NCBI GenBank assembly: GCA_046080565.1
Contig: JBJTUF010000084.1
Span: 9,689-73,688 of the forward strand
From: Cuspidothrix sp046080565
Lineage (GTDB): Bacteria > Cyanobacteriota > Cyanobacteriia > Cyanobacteriales > Nostocaceae
Direction: 5' to 3'
Length of the DNA stretch: 64,000 nucleotides
A program made the translations under genes and the position numbers. The notes beneath the pieces are model-generated. The model saw only the letters and a program-made list of their open reading frames with translations, made no database searches and was not told the DNA's origin. Each line of letters opens with the position of its first letter. Within the stretch, counting starts at the first letter, position 1. Of this stretch, positions 55,964 through 64,000 are shown piece by piece.

Positions 55964-56950
55964 ATGCGGGCTTTTATAACTGGTAGTACGGGGTTTATTG
56001 GTTCTCATTTGGTGCGATCGCTGTTACAATCAAAATACCAAGTTACGGCATTGGTACGTGGGAATAGTAATTTAGCTAATTTACAAGGTTTAGCAATAGA
56101 TATTGTTCGAGGTGATTTAAACGACCCGAATATTTGGGAACAGATGCAGGGTTGTGATTACCTATTTCATGTCGCTGCCCATTATTCTCTATGGCAAAAA
56201 GACCGAGATTTGTTATATTTGAATAACGTAGAAGGAACACGAAATATTTTAGCCGCAGCTAAAAAAGCGGGTATTGAAAGAACAGTTTATACCAGTTCTG
56301 TAGCAGCTATTGGTGTGGGAAAATCTGGGGAGATTGTGGATGAAAGCTATCAAAGTCCTGTAGAAAATTTGGTGGGAGATTACAAAAAATCTAAATTTTT
56401 GGCGGAACAAGTAGCAATAGAAGCTGTAAATAAAGGACAGGATATTGTGATAGTAAATCCTAGTAGTCCTATTGGTGGTTTTGATATTAAACCTACACCC
56501 ACAGGGGATATTATTCTGCGGTTTTTGCGGCGACAGATGCCGGCTTATGTGGATACCGGGCTAAATTTTATTGATGTGCGAGATGTAGCCATAGGACATT
56601 TATTAGCTTTAGAAAAAGGAGAATCAGGCGATCGCTATATTCTCGGTAATCAAAATCTTACCCTTAAACAACTCCTAGAACAACTAGCCCAAATCGCCAA
56701 TTTACACCCACCCCAAACATCCATCCCCTCCTGGATACCCCTAACTGTAGCTTGGATAGATGAAAAAATCCTCGCACCTCTAGGAAAAACCCCCAGCGTT
56801 CCCCTAGATGGCGTTCGCATGGCACAGCAACCAATGTATTATGATCCTTCTAAGGCTATCCGCGAATTAGGTTTACCTCAGTCCCCCCTGAACATAGCCC
56901 TCAAGGATGCTGTAGATTGGTTTATAGCCAATGGTTATGTAGATAAATGA
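55964..56950 (+). CDS. hpnA: Hopanoid-associated sugar epimerase HpnA
   Basis: A 328-residue extended SDR with FITGSTGFIGSHLVRSLL (3-20) as NAD-binding motif, VAAHYSLW near residue 70 and VGDYKKSKFLAE as the YxxxK site. These blocks and the length fit HpnA. A GAGG ribosome site stands shortly before the ATG. The gene is 120 bp before hpnH on the same strand. In bacteria the pair takes part in building the side chain of bacteriohopanepolyols, membrane lipids. Confidence 0.87.
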   Translation: MRAFITGSTGFIGSHLVRSLLQSKYQVTALVRGNSNLANLQGLAIDIVRGDLNDPNIWEQMQGCDYLFHVAAHYSLWQKDRDLLYLNNVEGTRNILAAAKKAGIERTVYTSSVAAIGVGKSGEIVDESYQSPVENLVGDYKKSKFLAEQVAIEAVNKGQDIVIVNPSSPIGGFDIKPTPTGDIILRFLRRQMPAYVDTGLNFIDVRDVAIGHLLALEKGESGDRYILGNQNLTLKQLLEQLAQIANLHPPQTSIPSWIPLTVAWIDEKILAPLGKTPSVPLDGVRMAQQPMYYDPSKAIRELGLPQSPLNIALKDAVDWFIANGYVDK

Positions 56951-57004
56951 CAGATGTTATACAGATGTTATTGATTTATTTTACCTGCCACTTTCGATTT
57001 TTAA

Positions 57005-57028
57005 CTTTTGACTTTTGACTTTTGACTT
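57005..57028. repeat. 7-bp tandem repeat CTTTTGA
   Basis: Three exact CTTTTGA units and a partial fourth in the gap between hpnA and hpnH. It is of the heptamer repeat type of heterocystous cyanobacteria. Confidence 0.7.
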
Positions 57029-57070
57029 CCGCCTTGCGGTGTGGTGTAATTAAAAGAGGAGAATAATTAA

Positions 57071-58087
57071 ATGGCCATTAATTTACAACAAGCAATAGAT
57101 ATTGGCAAATATTTAGTTACCCAACGTTTATTAGGGCGAAAACGCTTTCCCCTGGTATTAATGTTAGAACCGCTATTCCGGTGTAATTTGGCTTGTACAG
57201 GTTGTGGAAAAATCCAACATCCTACAGAAATTCTCAAACAAAATCTCACCCCAGAACAATGTTTTGCCGCAGTAGAAGAATGTGGCGCACCTGTTGTTTC
57301 CATTCCAGGAGGAGAACCCTTATTACATCCCCAAATAGGTGAAATAGTTCAGGGTTTAATTGAACGCAAGAAATATATTTACTTGTGTACAAATGGTTTA
57401 TTACTAGAAAAAAGTCTTGATAAATTTAAACCTTCTCCCTATCTAACATTTAGTGTTCATTTGGATGGAATGCGGGAATGGCATGATAAATGTGTAGATA
57501 GAAAAGGCGTTTTTGATACTGCTGTCCAAGCGATTCGCGCTGCTAAAGCCAAAGGTTTTCGCGTCGCTACTAACACAACTATTTTTGAAGGTTGTGATAT
57601 TCAAGAAATGCAGGAATTTTTCGATTTTCTGGAAACCTTGGGAACTGATGGCATGATGATTTCTCCCGGTTACAGTTATGAATGGGCCCCAGATCAAGAT
57701 CACTTTTTGCAAAGAGAACAAACCCGCGCTTTATTTAGAGAAATTCTTGCACCTTACACATCTGGAAAGAAAAACTGGAACTTTAATCACAACCCCTTAT
57801 TCTTAGATTTTCTCATTGGTGAAAAAGACTATGAATGTACTCCTTGGGGTAGTCCTAGTTACAGTGTTTTAGGTTGGCAAAAACCCTGTTATTTGTTGAA
57901 TGAAGGCTATTATCAAACATTCCAAGAATTGTTAGATAAAACTGATTGGAGTCAGTACGGCCGCGCTAGTGGTAATCCTAAATGTGCTGATTGTATGGTG
58001 CATTGTGGTTATGAACCAACCGCCGCGATGGATGCAATGCAACCGAAAAATATCGCTCGTTCTCTAACTACTGTATTTGGGAAGTAA
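57071..58087 (+). CDS. hpnH: Adenosyl-hopene transferase HpnH (radical SAM)
   Basis: A 338-residue radical-SAM enzyme with the iron-sulfur motif CNLACTGC (C38, C42, C45), followed by GKIQHP and SIPGGEPLLHP (SAM-binding GGE). The C-terminal CADCMVHCGYEPTAAMD is typical of HpnH. It adds the 5'-deoxyadenosyl group of SAM to diploptene, the first step to bacteriohopanepolyols. An AGAGGAG ribosome site precedes the ATG at good distance. Partner gene hpnA lies upstream. Confidence 0.92.
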   Translation: MAINLQQAIDIGKYLVTQRLLGRKRFPLVLMLEPLFRCNLACTGCGKIQHPTEILKQNLTPEQCFAAVEECGAPVVSIPGGEPLLHPQIGEIVQGLIERKKYIYLCTNGLLLEKSLDKFKPSPYLTFSVHLDGMREWHDKCVDRKGVFDTAVQAIRAAKAKGFRVATNTTIFEGCDIQEMQEFFDFLETLGTDGMMISPGYSYEWAPDQDHFLQREQTRALFREILAPYTSGKKNWNFNHNPLFLDFLIGEKDYECTPWGSPSYSVLGWQKPCYLLNEGYYQTFQELLDKTDWSQYGRASGNPKCADCMVHCGYEPTAAMDAMQPKNIARSLTTVFGK

Positions 58088-58093
58088 TACTCA

Positions 58094-58129
58094 GAATCAG
58101 GATATCCAGGATTTAAGGATGTACAGGAT
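58094..58129. repeat. Dispersed repeat, AATCAGGATATCCAGGAT type
   Basis: Third copy of the repeat at 6642-6677. A complementary stretch ending CTAAATCCTGATT near 58174-58190 makes a loose inverted pair across about 100 bp between hpnH and the CPBP gene. Confidence 0.6.
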
Positions 58130-58281
58130 AAAATAATAGTTAAGTGGTATTTAATCTTGTTAATCTTCTCATCCACTAAATCCTGATTTTGATGATGAAA
58201 AATCTCTAAATCAGGATTAGCAAAAATTGCTAATAACAAAGATATTTTAAATCTAAACTTAGGATTCAAAAAGGATAATTT

Positions 58282-59496
58282 ATGACAACTAGGAAAGAAA
58301 AAGCTATCAATTTAATTTGGCTAGGATTTACTCTAAAATTTGCTCCATTAATAATATTGGTAATATTTGAGGAATATGTAAAGAGTTTTGAACCGATTTT
58401 GAATCTATTAATGCTGTTGTTAATTTTAGGATTTTTCATAGTAGGTTATATATTTCTTATTAAAGGGTGTCGGCTTTATATTAAAAGTAAAGGGTATGGG
58501 TCTAATTGGGGATGGTTAGGATTATTAAGTATATTTGGTTTATCAGTTTTATTACTTATTCCATTCAACAAAAATGCAACCTCTTTAGAAGATGAAAATT
58601 TCCCACATGATTCATTGAAACAAATTAATATTCCAGAGTTGTTATTAACTTTGCTTATTTCTATGACAACTTTGATTTATAGTGTACAAATTTTATGTAT
58701 TTCAATTTTAGGAATTTCTAGTTTTTTCAAGCTGACTGAAAATACGGAAAATACGATTATTTCTTCAGTGGAAGTAATTGCTTATGTTATTTGGGTATTT
58801 ATTTTATTGAGGCAATTCCCAACAACCGAGTTTATTTTTAATAGAATTATCGGTTACAAAAATAAATATAATTGGAAAATAATTTCAATTACTGTTTTTA
58901 TATATGCTTTTTCCAAAGGCTTTTATTCTTTAACTTTATACGGTTTATCGCTTATTTTACCACATTATGTAGAACATTATATTAATGATAATAATATTAC
59001 CAATATTTGGGAACTTATATTCACAGGCTTTTCAGGTATGCTTTTAGCACCCGTCACCGAAGAATTTCTGATCCGGGGAATAATATTACAAAAATGGGCA
59101 ATTAAATGGGGAATACAAGCAGGAATTTTAACTTCTTCTTTTCTATTTGCAATTCTTCATCTTCGATTCGATGTTATTAGTTTATTTTTATCTGGTATTC
59201 TCTATTCAATTTTGTATTTTAAAACAAGGAACTTACTAGCACCAATGTTTTGCCACTTTTTTTATAATACTTTCTCTATGATATTCACGACTATAAACTA
59301 TTTTAGTAAATCAGAAATCGAAAGAAGTGCATTTATTTCCCTACAAGAGTATCAAAACTCAGTTCAACCATGGTTAGGTCAAAGAGTTTTTCTGATAGCT
59401 ATATCTGCTCCCTTCCTAATTTATTTCGTATATAAGAACTTTCCTAAAAATGATGCAATTATTCCTTATTATGCTAATGAGGCTAAAATACATTAA
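58282..59496 (+). CDS. CPBP-family intramembrane metalloprotease
   Basis: A 404-residue membrane protein with about eight hydrophobic segments. The three motifs of the CPBP/Abi family are present: EEFLIRG (E260, E261, R265), FAILH (F289-H293) and HFFYN (H325-N329). The family includes the type II CAAX protease Rce1 and bacteriocin self-immunity proteins. An AAGGA ribosome site precedes the ATG. No bacteriocin or prenyl-protein gene is adjacent, so the target is unknown. Confidence 0.88.
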   Translation: MTTRKEKAINLIWLGFTLKFAPLIILVIFEEYVKSFEPILNLLMLLLILGFFIVGYIFLIKGCRLYIKSKGYGSNWGWLGLLSIFGLSVLLLIPFNKNATSLEDENFPHDSLKQINIPELLLTLLISMTTLIYSVQILCISILGISSFFKLTENTENTIISSVEVIAYVIWVFILLRQFPTTEFIFNRIIGYKNKYNWKIISITVFIYAFSKGFYSLTLYGLSLILPHYVEHYINDNNITNIWELIFTGFSGMLLAPVTEEFLIRGIILQKWAIKWGIQAGILTSSFLFAILHLRFDVISLFLSGILYSILYFKTRNLLAPMFCHFFYNTFSMIFTTINYFSKSEIERSAFISLQEYQNSVQPWLGQRVFLIAISAPFLIYFVYKNFPKNDAIIPYYANEAKIH

Positions 59497-59621
59497 ACAA
59501 CGCAAGCAAGCAACCGCAGTTAAAGCATAGATTCATTAAAAATTAAATATAATTCAATCCTTGCCGTATCAACACCAAACATGGCATTTTTGCTTTTGAT
59601 ATCAAAGATTCCCCATTTCCT

Positions 59622-60109
59622 CTATTTAATTTCTTGACTAATTAAATCAATAATTTCTATAATACAGCAGATTCCTTTGTTATGAGGTACAGTCTAAAAT
59701 CCTTGGTTTTTAACTTCTACTTTATCCCTGAAAATAAAGTGTACCTCATTACATCGGAAAGTGCTGTATTTATACAAACACTTACGGAAACATTTGATTC
59801 TTCATTAATATGGACATGATGAGGAAAATTCGGTAAATTAGGAAAATGCTGTACATTATCCCATCTTTTTATTAACTGGGTTTTAGTAGCATCCATCCAT
59901 TGATAACGATAGGTTTCTGTTATACACTTATTTCCCTTGACTTAAAAAAATTCCACCACTTCTAAAAAATCACCATTCGTTAAATTCAATCTTGCCCGAA
60001 AATAACCTTGATCTGATAATGCTCTTTCTTTAACAATATCAATTGTATCAATTATCGAACTGGTAATTAATTTAGATTTTATTTCTGTCAAATAGTCCTC
60101 AACTATCAT
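59622..60109 (-). pseudogene. TumE-like (DUF6516) toxin gene, broken by a stop codon and a MITE
   Basis: The frame starts at ATG 60109, whose first bases overlap the TGA of the upstream gene (ATGA). It reads MIVEDYLTEIKSKLITSS, then IVKERALSDQGYFRARL, then LTNGDFLEVVEFF and an in-frame TAA just after a run of seven T. The same frame continues VKGNKCITETYRYQWMDA, LIKRWDNVQHFPNLPNFPHH and VHINEESNVSVSVCI, matching the family block order. A 110-bp element (59661-59770) then interrupts it. Removing the element and one TAT copy restores EIIDLISQEIK and a TAG at 59622-59624. The gene is therefore doubly broken. The family assignment is from memory. Confidence 0.75.
59661..59770. mobile_element. 110-bp MITE with about 30-bp terminal inverted repeats and TAT target duplication
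   Basis: The ends AATACAGCA (59661-59669) and TGCTGTATT (59762-59770) are inverted, and similarity extends inward for about 30 bp to GAGGTACA/TGTACCTC. It is flanked by TAT on both sides (59658-59660 and 59771-59773), a target duplication. It sits inside the TumE-like gene. A solo end of the same family lies at 16524-16552. It has no coding capacity. Confidence 0.85.
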
Positions 60110-60432
60110 ACACTTGAAGATTGCAGTAATGTTAAACGAGCCTGTAAATCAGTCCACATTTGATAAAAAGCACTCCATTCAACAAAATCTACTTCATCTC
60201 CTAATTCACCTCTTTTAAATTGCTGATAAAAATTCTCAGATGATAATTGATATTGGTGTTCAAATATTTGCAAATCATTTTCTAATTCTTTGATTTGCTG
60301 CTGAATATGATTGATTTCTTGAGTAATAATCTTTCTCAAGGATGAAGCCAGAATATCACTATATCCTCCTTGTTGAGAAAATGCTTCCAGGACTTTTAAT
60401 TGATTGATGATTTCTGCTTGAGTTGTCATCAT
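60106..60432 (-). CDS. Putative partner (antitoxin position) of the TumE-like gene
   Basis: A 108-residue soluble protein, mostly helical, with a coiled-coil stretch (EINHIQQQIKELENDLQIF, about 39-57). I do not recognise the family. Its TGA overlaps the ATG of the TumE-like gene by 4 bp, as in toxin-antitoxin operons where the antitoxin comes first. If the toxin is dead, this gene may be a remnant without selection. The ATG pair 60432/60429 leaves two possible starts. Confidence 0.6.
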   Translation of the reverse strand: MMTTQAEIINQLKVLEAFSQQGGYSDILASSLRKIITQEINHIQQQIKELENDLQIFEHQYQLSSENFYQQFKRGELGDEVDFVEWSAFYQMWTDLQARLTLLQSSSV

Positions 60433-60598
60433 TACTTGTTAATTGTAGATCAGTTTAACATCTATGATAGCATTTATCTACGTCCATCTGCGGTTAATTA
60501 TTTTTTAAAGATCAGATAGTTAAATTTAGTAAAATCTCTGAATTATTTGATAAAATTTAAGTGTTATAATTAAATTAAACTTGCTTGAGGTAAAATTT

Positions 60599-61042
60599 AT
60601 GACATTAATAACTAATTTAAAACAACTTTATGACATTGATGATCAACAATGGTTATCAGAAACTATTAATCTTTTGAAACAAAAAAGATTTAATGAATTA
60701 GACTTAGAAAATTTAATTGAGGAGTTAGACGATTTGGGTAGCGAAAAGAAAAATGCTATTAGTAGTTTATTAATGCAAATTATTAAACATTTATTATTAT
60801 TACAATATTGGACAGACGAATATGAAAATAATGTTTATCACTGGCGATCAGAGGTGGTAACTTTTCGTGATCAAATTGAAGGGAGACTAACCAAAAATTT
60901 ATATAATTATCTTCAACAGGAAATCAATAATATTTATAAAAAAGCTTTAAAACAAGTTAAAATTAAAACTAATTTTAAAGTTGATTTTCCTGAAGAATGT
61001 CCCTATACCCTTGAACAATTGTTAGATGAAAATTATTTATAA
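60599..61042 (+). CDS. DUF29 family protein
   Basis: A 147-residue protein with the DUF29 features: LYDIDDQQWLSETINLL, then LDLENLIEELDDLGSEKKNA, then LLMQIIKHLLLLQYW, and the CPYTLEQLLDENYL end. The frame is open from TTG 60581, but a GAGG ribosome site (60587-60590) stands 8 bases before ATG 60599. The family is abundant in cyanobacteria, often near toxin-antitoxin genes; its function is unknown. Confidence 0.85.
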   Translation: MTLITNLKQLYDIDDQQWLSETINLLKQKRFNELDLENLIEELDDLGSEKKNAISSLLMQIIKHLLLLQYWTDEYENNVYHWRSEVVTFRDQIEGRLTKNLYNYLQQEINNIYKKALKQVKIKTNFKVDFPEECPYTLEQLLDENYL

Positions 61043-61142
61043 AGTAGTAGGTTGGGTTGCACTTAATCCAATCTAAAAAGCGATCACCTTTTTAATGATC
61101 AATTGTGCTATGATCATCTTAAAATTAAGTTGAGGTAAAATA

Positions 61143-61385
61143 ATGAAAGCTTTTGAGGTAATGGCAACACTTAATGATCAAAAACAATTACTGTTAGATG
61201 AAAATTTAGATATTGATACCCCTAGTCGAGTAAAAGTGATTCTTCTAGTATATGATGAAAACGAATGTGATCCTGATGATACTCCTGTAGAAGAAATTAA
61301 AGCTAGTTTAAAACGAGCTTTACAAGAAGCAAAAGCAGGTAAAAGAATCCCATTAGCACAAATGTGGGAGGGTATTGACGGGTGA
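61143..61385 (+). CDS. relN: RelN-type antitoxin
   Basis: An 80-residue acidic protein. MKAFEVMATLNDQKQLLLDE is the opening seen in cyanobacterial RelN antitoxins, and the end AGKRIPLAQMWEGIDG also fits. The first part should form the DNA-binding dimer and the second part should wrap the toxin. A GAGG ribosome site precedes it. Its TGA overlaps the GTG start of the toxin gene by 4 bp (GTGA), so the two are coupled. It probably represses its own promoter. Confidence 0.82.
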   Translation: MKAFEVMATLNDQKQLLLDENLDIDTPSRVKVILLVYDENECDPDDTPVEEIKASLKRALQEAKAGKRIPLAQMWEGIDG

Positions 61386-61741
61386 ATAATTCTCAGTTAA
61401 TTAATATTGATTTAACTCCTGAATATAGAAGAAATTTAAAAGATTTGGCTAAAAAATATCGAAGTATTCGCTCTGATATTCAACCATTGATCTTAGAATT
61501 GCAACAGGGAAATATTTTAGGAGATCGCCTTACTGGATTTGGTTTAGACCTATATATTTATAAAGTTAGAGTTAAGAATAGTAATATTAAAAAAGAGAAA
61601 AGTGCAGGATATAGATTAATTTATTTACTCGAATCAGAAACCAGTATTTTATTATTAACTATTTACAGTAAATCTGAACAAGAAGATATTACAGTTAACG
61701 AGATTACTTCGATTTTAAATGAGTGTTTTCAGGAAGAATAA
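61382..61741 (+). CDS. relE: RelE/ParE-family toxin
   Basis: A 119-residue basic protein starting at GTG 61382. PEYRRNLKDLAKKYRSIRSD near the start and DLYIYKVRVKNSNIKKEKSAG followed by YRLIYLLE match the RelE fold with its basic core, and LLLTIYSKSEQEDI matches the last strand. RelE-type toxins cut mRNA on the ribosome. It is paired with the RelN-type gene upstream and appears intact. Confidence 0.83.
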   Translation: MNNSQLINIDLTPEYRRNLKDLAKKYRSIRSDIQPLILELQQGNILGDRLTGFGLDLYIYKVRVKNSNIKKEKSAGYRLIYLLESETSILLLTIYSKSEQEDITVNEITSILNECFQEE

Positions 61742-61872
61742 TATAGAGTGATCGCACTCTCAAGCACCCCAAGAGTGATCGCATTTAGTAACGAAAATCC
61801 AAGAAAACAAAATCATGTTTAATTTGTCTTCAGGTTTTGAAGAATATGTGAGAAATTATTTTCAAGATTGAT

Positions 61873-62385
61873 TTACTCACTGACTTTTTGCGGAATTAAA
61901 TAAATAATCCCGGAAACAACTGTTAATATGACAGATATCCAAAAAGCAATTAAAACCGGAGTTTGCCAAGTTGGTGATAAAGGTGCAATTAGTAAAGCTA
62001 TGGCAATAATTTGACTAACTGTTTTCAGTTTACCCCAAATATTTGCACCGCTAATAGTGGTTTGATTAACTCGCCAACCTGCGATCGCTAATTCCCGCGC
62101 TAAAATTATAAACACTGCCCAAGCTGGAATTTTCCCTAATTCTACTAATACTAATAATGGTGCAAGTACCAATAATTTATCTACCAAAGGATCAAGAAAC
62201 TTACCTAACTCACTAATTTGGTTCAGTTTTCTGGCTAAATAGCCATCTAACCAATCAGTTAAAGCGGCAATTAGAAATATAGTTAAACAGATCCATTTCG
62301 CTTCCTGAGTGGGATTATATAAACCATAAAGTAAAAAAGGTATTCCCAATAGTCGGGAAAAAGTAATCCAGTTAGGTAGAGTCAT
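61873..62385 (-). CDS. pgsA: CDP-diacylglycerol-glycerol-3-phosphate 3-phosphatidyltransferase
   Basis: A 170-residue membrane enzyme with five to six helices. The CDP-alcohol phosphotransferase motif is complete: DG at 47-48, AR at 51-52, then G and two Asp in LGKFLDPLVDK. It makes phosphatidylglycerol phosphate, the precursor of phosphatidylglycerol that photosystems need. GTG 62388 is adjacent; ATG 62385 (MTLPNWITF) is preferred. Confidence 0.93.
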   Translation of the reverse strand: MTLPNWITFSRLLGIPFLLYGLYNPTQEAKWICLTIFLIAALTDWLDGYLARKLNQISELGKFLDPLVDKLLVLAPLLVLVELGKIPAWAVFIILARELAIAGWRVNQTTISGANIWGKLKTVSQIIAIALLIAPLSPTWQTPVLIAFWISVILTVVSGIIYLIPQKVSE

Positions 62386-62848
62386 CACAAATTAAAATTA
62401 CAAATTAAAGCTAATGTAAGCATTTAGCTATCAGCCCTCAGCAGTCAGCTAAAACTGCTTTTTAGACCAAGTTTAAATGATTTTTGAGCCAGACTGATAT
62501 CAAAATCAATTCTTAGTTTTGACTTAAAATGCTCATCAATTCCAGATGATAGCTGATTACTGACTGCTGAATGCTTATAAGCTAATTATATAGGTTAGCC
62601 ACCGAAATCACCCGAAAATAGGACACCTTGTCAAGATATAGCAGGAGACAGGATGTGAAACACCCTTGCTGCTTGGGTTTTGGTCGTTCAGTTTGTATCT
62701 CACGGATGTGTAATCTGCTGTATTTTATTGTTTATTAAAATAAGCACAACTACTATTGAGAGCTATAATATTTTGTGACAGAATCCTATATATTGCTTAA
62801 GTATGATATAAGGCATAGATAGTAGTCAATCAAACCAGGTCAATAGCC
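62386..62848. other. 463-bp intergenic region, divergent promoters, no gene seen
   Basis: It lies between leftward pgsA and rightward cheB/cheR. It contains short repeats of the TCAGCAGTCAGCT / ACTGACTGCTGA type that could pair with each other (about 62436-62570), and a CTGCTGTATT segment (about 62711) like the end of the MITE at 59661. No regulator site recognised. Confidence 0.45.
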
Positions 62849-63934
62849 GTGGCAACAGACAATTGCTTTTTAGTTGGGATAGGAGCTTCTGCGGGCGGGT
62901 TGAACGCACTGCAAGAGTTTTTTGACAATATGCCCGCCGATAGCGGAGCAGCCTTTGTGGTAGTGCAGCACTTATCCCCCGACTTGAAAAGCTTAACGAA
63001 AGAGCTATTGGAAAGACACACCCGAATGACGGTGAAGAGGGTTGAAGATGGGATGAAAATCGAGCCGAGTATTGTTTACTTGATGACCTCTGCCAATAAT
63101 TTAATCATTGAAAATGGCACAATCAAGCTGATTGAACCAAATGAGTTTCTCGGTCAGCAACCTGGTTTCCCTATTGATATCTTTTTTGATTCCTTAGCTA
63201 AAGAACGGGGCGATAGCGAAGCGCGACCTAGGAATCGCTCTATTGGTGTGCTACTTTCTGGTACAGGCAACGACGGGACATGGGGTTTACAAAGTATCAG
63301 TGCAGCCGGAGGATTAACCTTTGTCGAGTCTCCAGCTACGGCAGAATTTGACGCAATGCCCCAAAGTGCCATCTCCAGTGGCATTGTCGATCATATCCTA
63401 CCTCCCCAAGACATTGCCCGCAGAATTTATGAAATCATCCAAATGCAGCAATCAGGTGTAACCACATCAACACCTCTGCTACAAGAACTAGAATCAGCCC
63501 AATTGGGCGACATTATTCAAATTCTCAACGAATACGAAAAACTGGATTTTTCCCACTACAAACCCAGTACCCTCAGCCGTCGCATCTATCGTCGGTTTTC
63601 CATAAGTGGATACACCGACCTAGCTGAATACATAGACTATCTGAGAACCTCAGCCGCAGAAAGGGCATTGGTGCAAAATGACTTGATGATTGGTGTAACC
63701 AGGTTTTTCCGTGATCCTCAAGCTTGGGAATGCTTGGAAAACCAAGTCTTACCTGAACTCATCGGTCAGTTAGAAAATGGTCAACAGTTGCGAATTTGGG
63801 TGACAGCTTGTGCCACTGGGGAAGAAGCCTATTCCATGGCCATCATGGTAGATGAAGTCATCCTGACAGGGGGACAAGAAGGAGAAAAAGCTTATGTAGT
63901 AAGAGATACAGAATGTGGGAGCAAAAAAAGATAA
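62849..63934 (+). pseudogene. CheB/CheR hybrid gene, 3' part lost
   Basis: The 361-residue frame from GTG 62849 holds a CheB methylesterase domain with Ser in GIGASAGGL (S14), His in VVQHLSPD (H41) and Asp in SGTGNDGTWG (D142). A CheR part follows (RRIYRRFSISGYTDLAEYI, VTRFFRDPQAW) up to the SAM-binding VTACATGEEAYSMAIMVDE. Homology stops there; the last 25 or so residues (LTGGQEGEKAYVVRDTECG) do not fit CheR, and a stop follows. Full-length hybrids continue with the rest of CheR and often PAS and kinase domains. An insertion near 63870 is the likely cause. Confidence 0.8.
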
Positions 63935-64000
63935 GTAATAAATAGTAAATATGAACTAACAGAGTAAAATGATAAGTGAAATATACCAGAAAGTGTTAGA
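63871..64000 (+). mobile_element. Putative left end of an insertion sequence (partial)
   Basis: The sequence after about 63870 no longer matches CheR. A new short frame opens at ATG 63969 (MISEIYQKVL) and runs off the window edge; it could be the start of a transposase. The exact boundary and the family cannot be set, because the other end lies outside the window. Confidence 0.4.

Noticed and set aside
58009..58269. 86-codon - strand frame at the end of hpnH
   Set aside because: It runs through intergenic repeats and overlaps the conserved hpnH C-terminus on the other strand.

Overview
The window looks like a chromosomal segment of a filamentous, heterocyst-forming cyanobacterium (Nostocales). 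The DNA is AT-rich and studded with the cyanobacterial octamer GCGATCGC (HIP1). It carries short 7-bp tandem repeats and many small palindromic elements. Its centre is a polysaccharide locus whose gene content and order I recognise as the heterocyst envelope polysaccharide (HEP) island, including hepC and hepA. All identities come from reading motifs and from memory of families; no database search was possible.

Layout. (1) 1-3.3 kb, + strand: NAD salvage and synthesis operon (end of pncB, nadD, the regulator nrtR, nadE). (2) 3.3-7.6 kb, - strand: a leucine-rich-repeat/Roc/COR (Roco) gene split by one amber codon, then an Rpn-type nuclease-like gene. (3) 7.8-10.7 kb: a GspE/PilB-like ATPase and a sugar-type ABC ATPase. 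(4) 10.9-19.8 kb: two GT4 glycosyltransferases, a secreted beta-propeller-like protein, a PIG-L deacetylase, another GT4 and an aspartoacylase-like hydrolase. (5) 20.1-45.8 kb, all on the - strand: the HEP island. Read in transcription order it runs rfbF, lhgO-like oxidase, SDR epimerase, Fe/2OG oxygenase, GT2, second Fe/2OG oxygenase, rfbC, SAF-domain oxidoreductase, GT4, Wzc-like kinase, hepC, hepA, seven glycosyltransferases and a Wzy/ligase-like membrane protein. (6) 46.2-50.1 kb, - strand: a vWA / PP2C phosphatase / protein kinase-TPR triad resembling the TerY-P module. (7) 50.8-55.3 kb: a PATAN-receiver regulator and an RND efflux pump. (8) 56-58.1 kb: the hopanoid pair hpnA-hpnH. (9) 58.3-61.7 kb: a CPBP protease, a broken TumE-like toxin gene with its partner, a DUF29 gene and a relN/relE toxin-antitoxin pair. 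(10) 61.9-64 kb: pgsA and a CheB/CheR gene that ends abruptly, probably at an inserted element.

How it works together. The HEP genes can be read as one pathway. Nucleotide-sugar enzymes (rfbF, SDR, rfbC, SAF oxidoreductase) make unusual sugars. HepC and the glycosyltransferases build the repeat unit on a lipid. HepA and the Wzc/Wzy-type proteins export and polymerise it, and oxygenases or deacetylases may decorate it. Decay is visible in several genes: an amber codon in the Roco gene, a stop plus a 110-bp MITE in the TumE-like gene, loss of the 3' part of cheB/cheR, and loss of the catalytic signature in HepC. No tRNA, rRNA or CRISPR array was seen.
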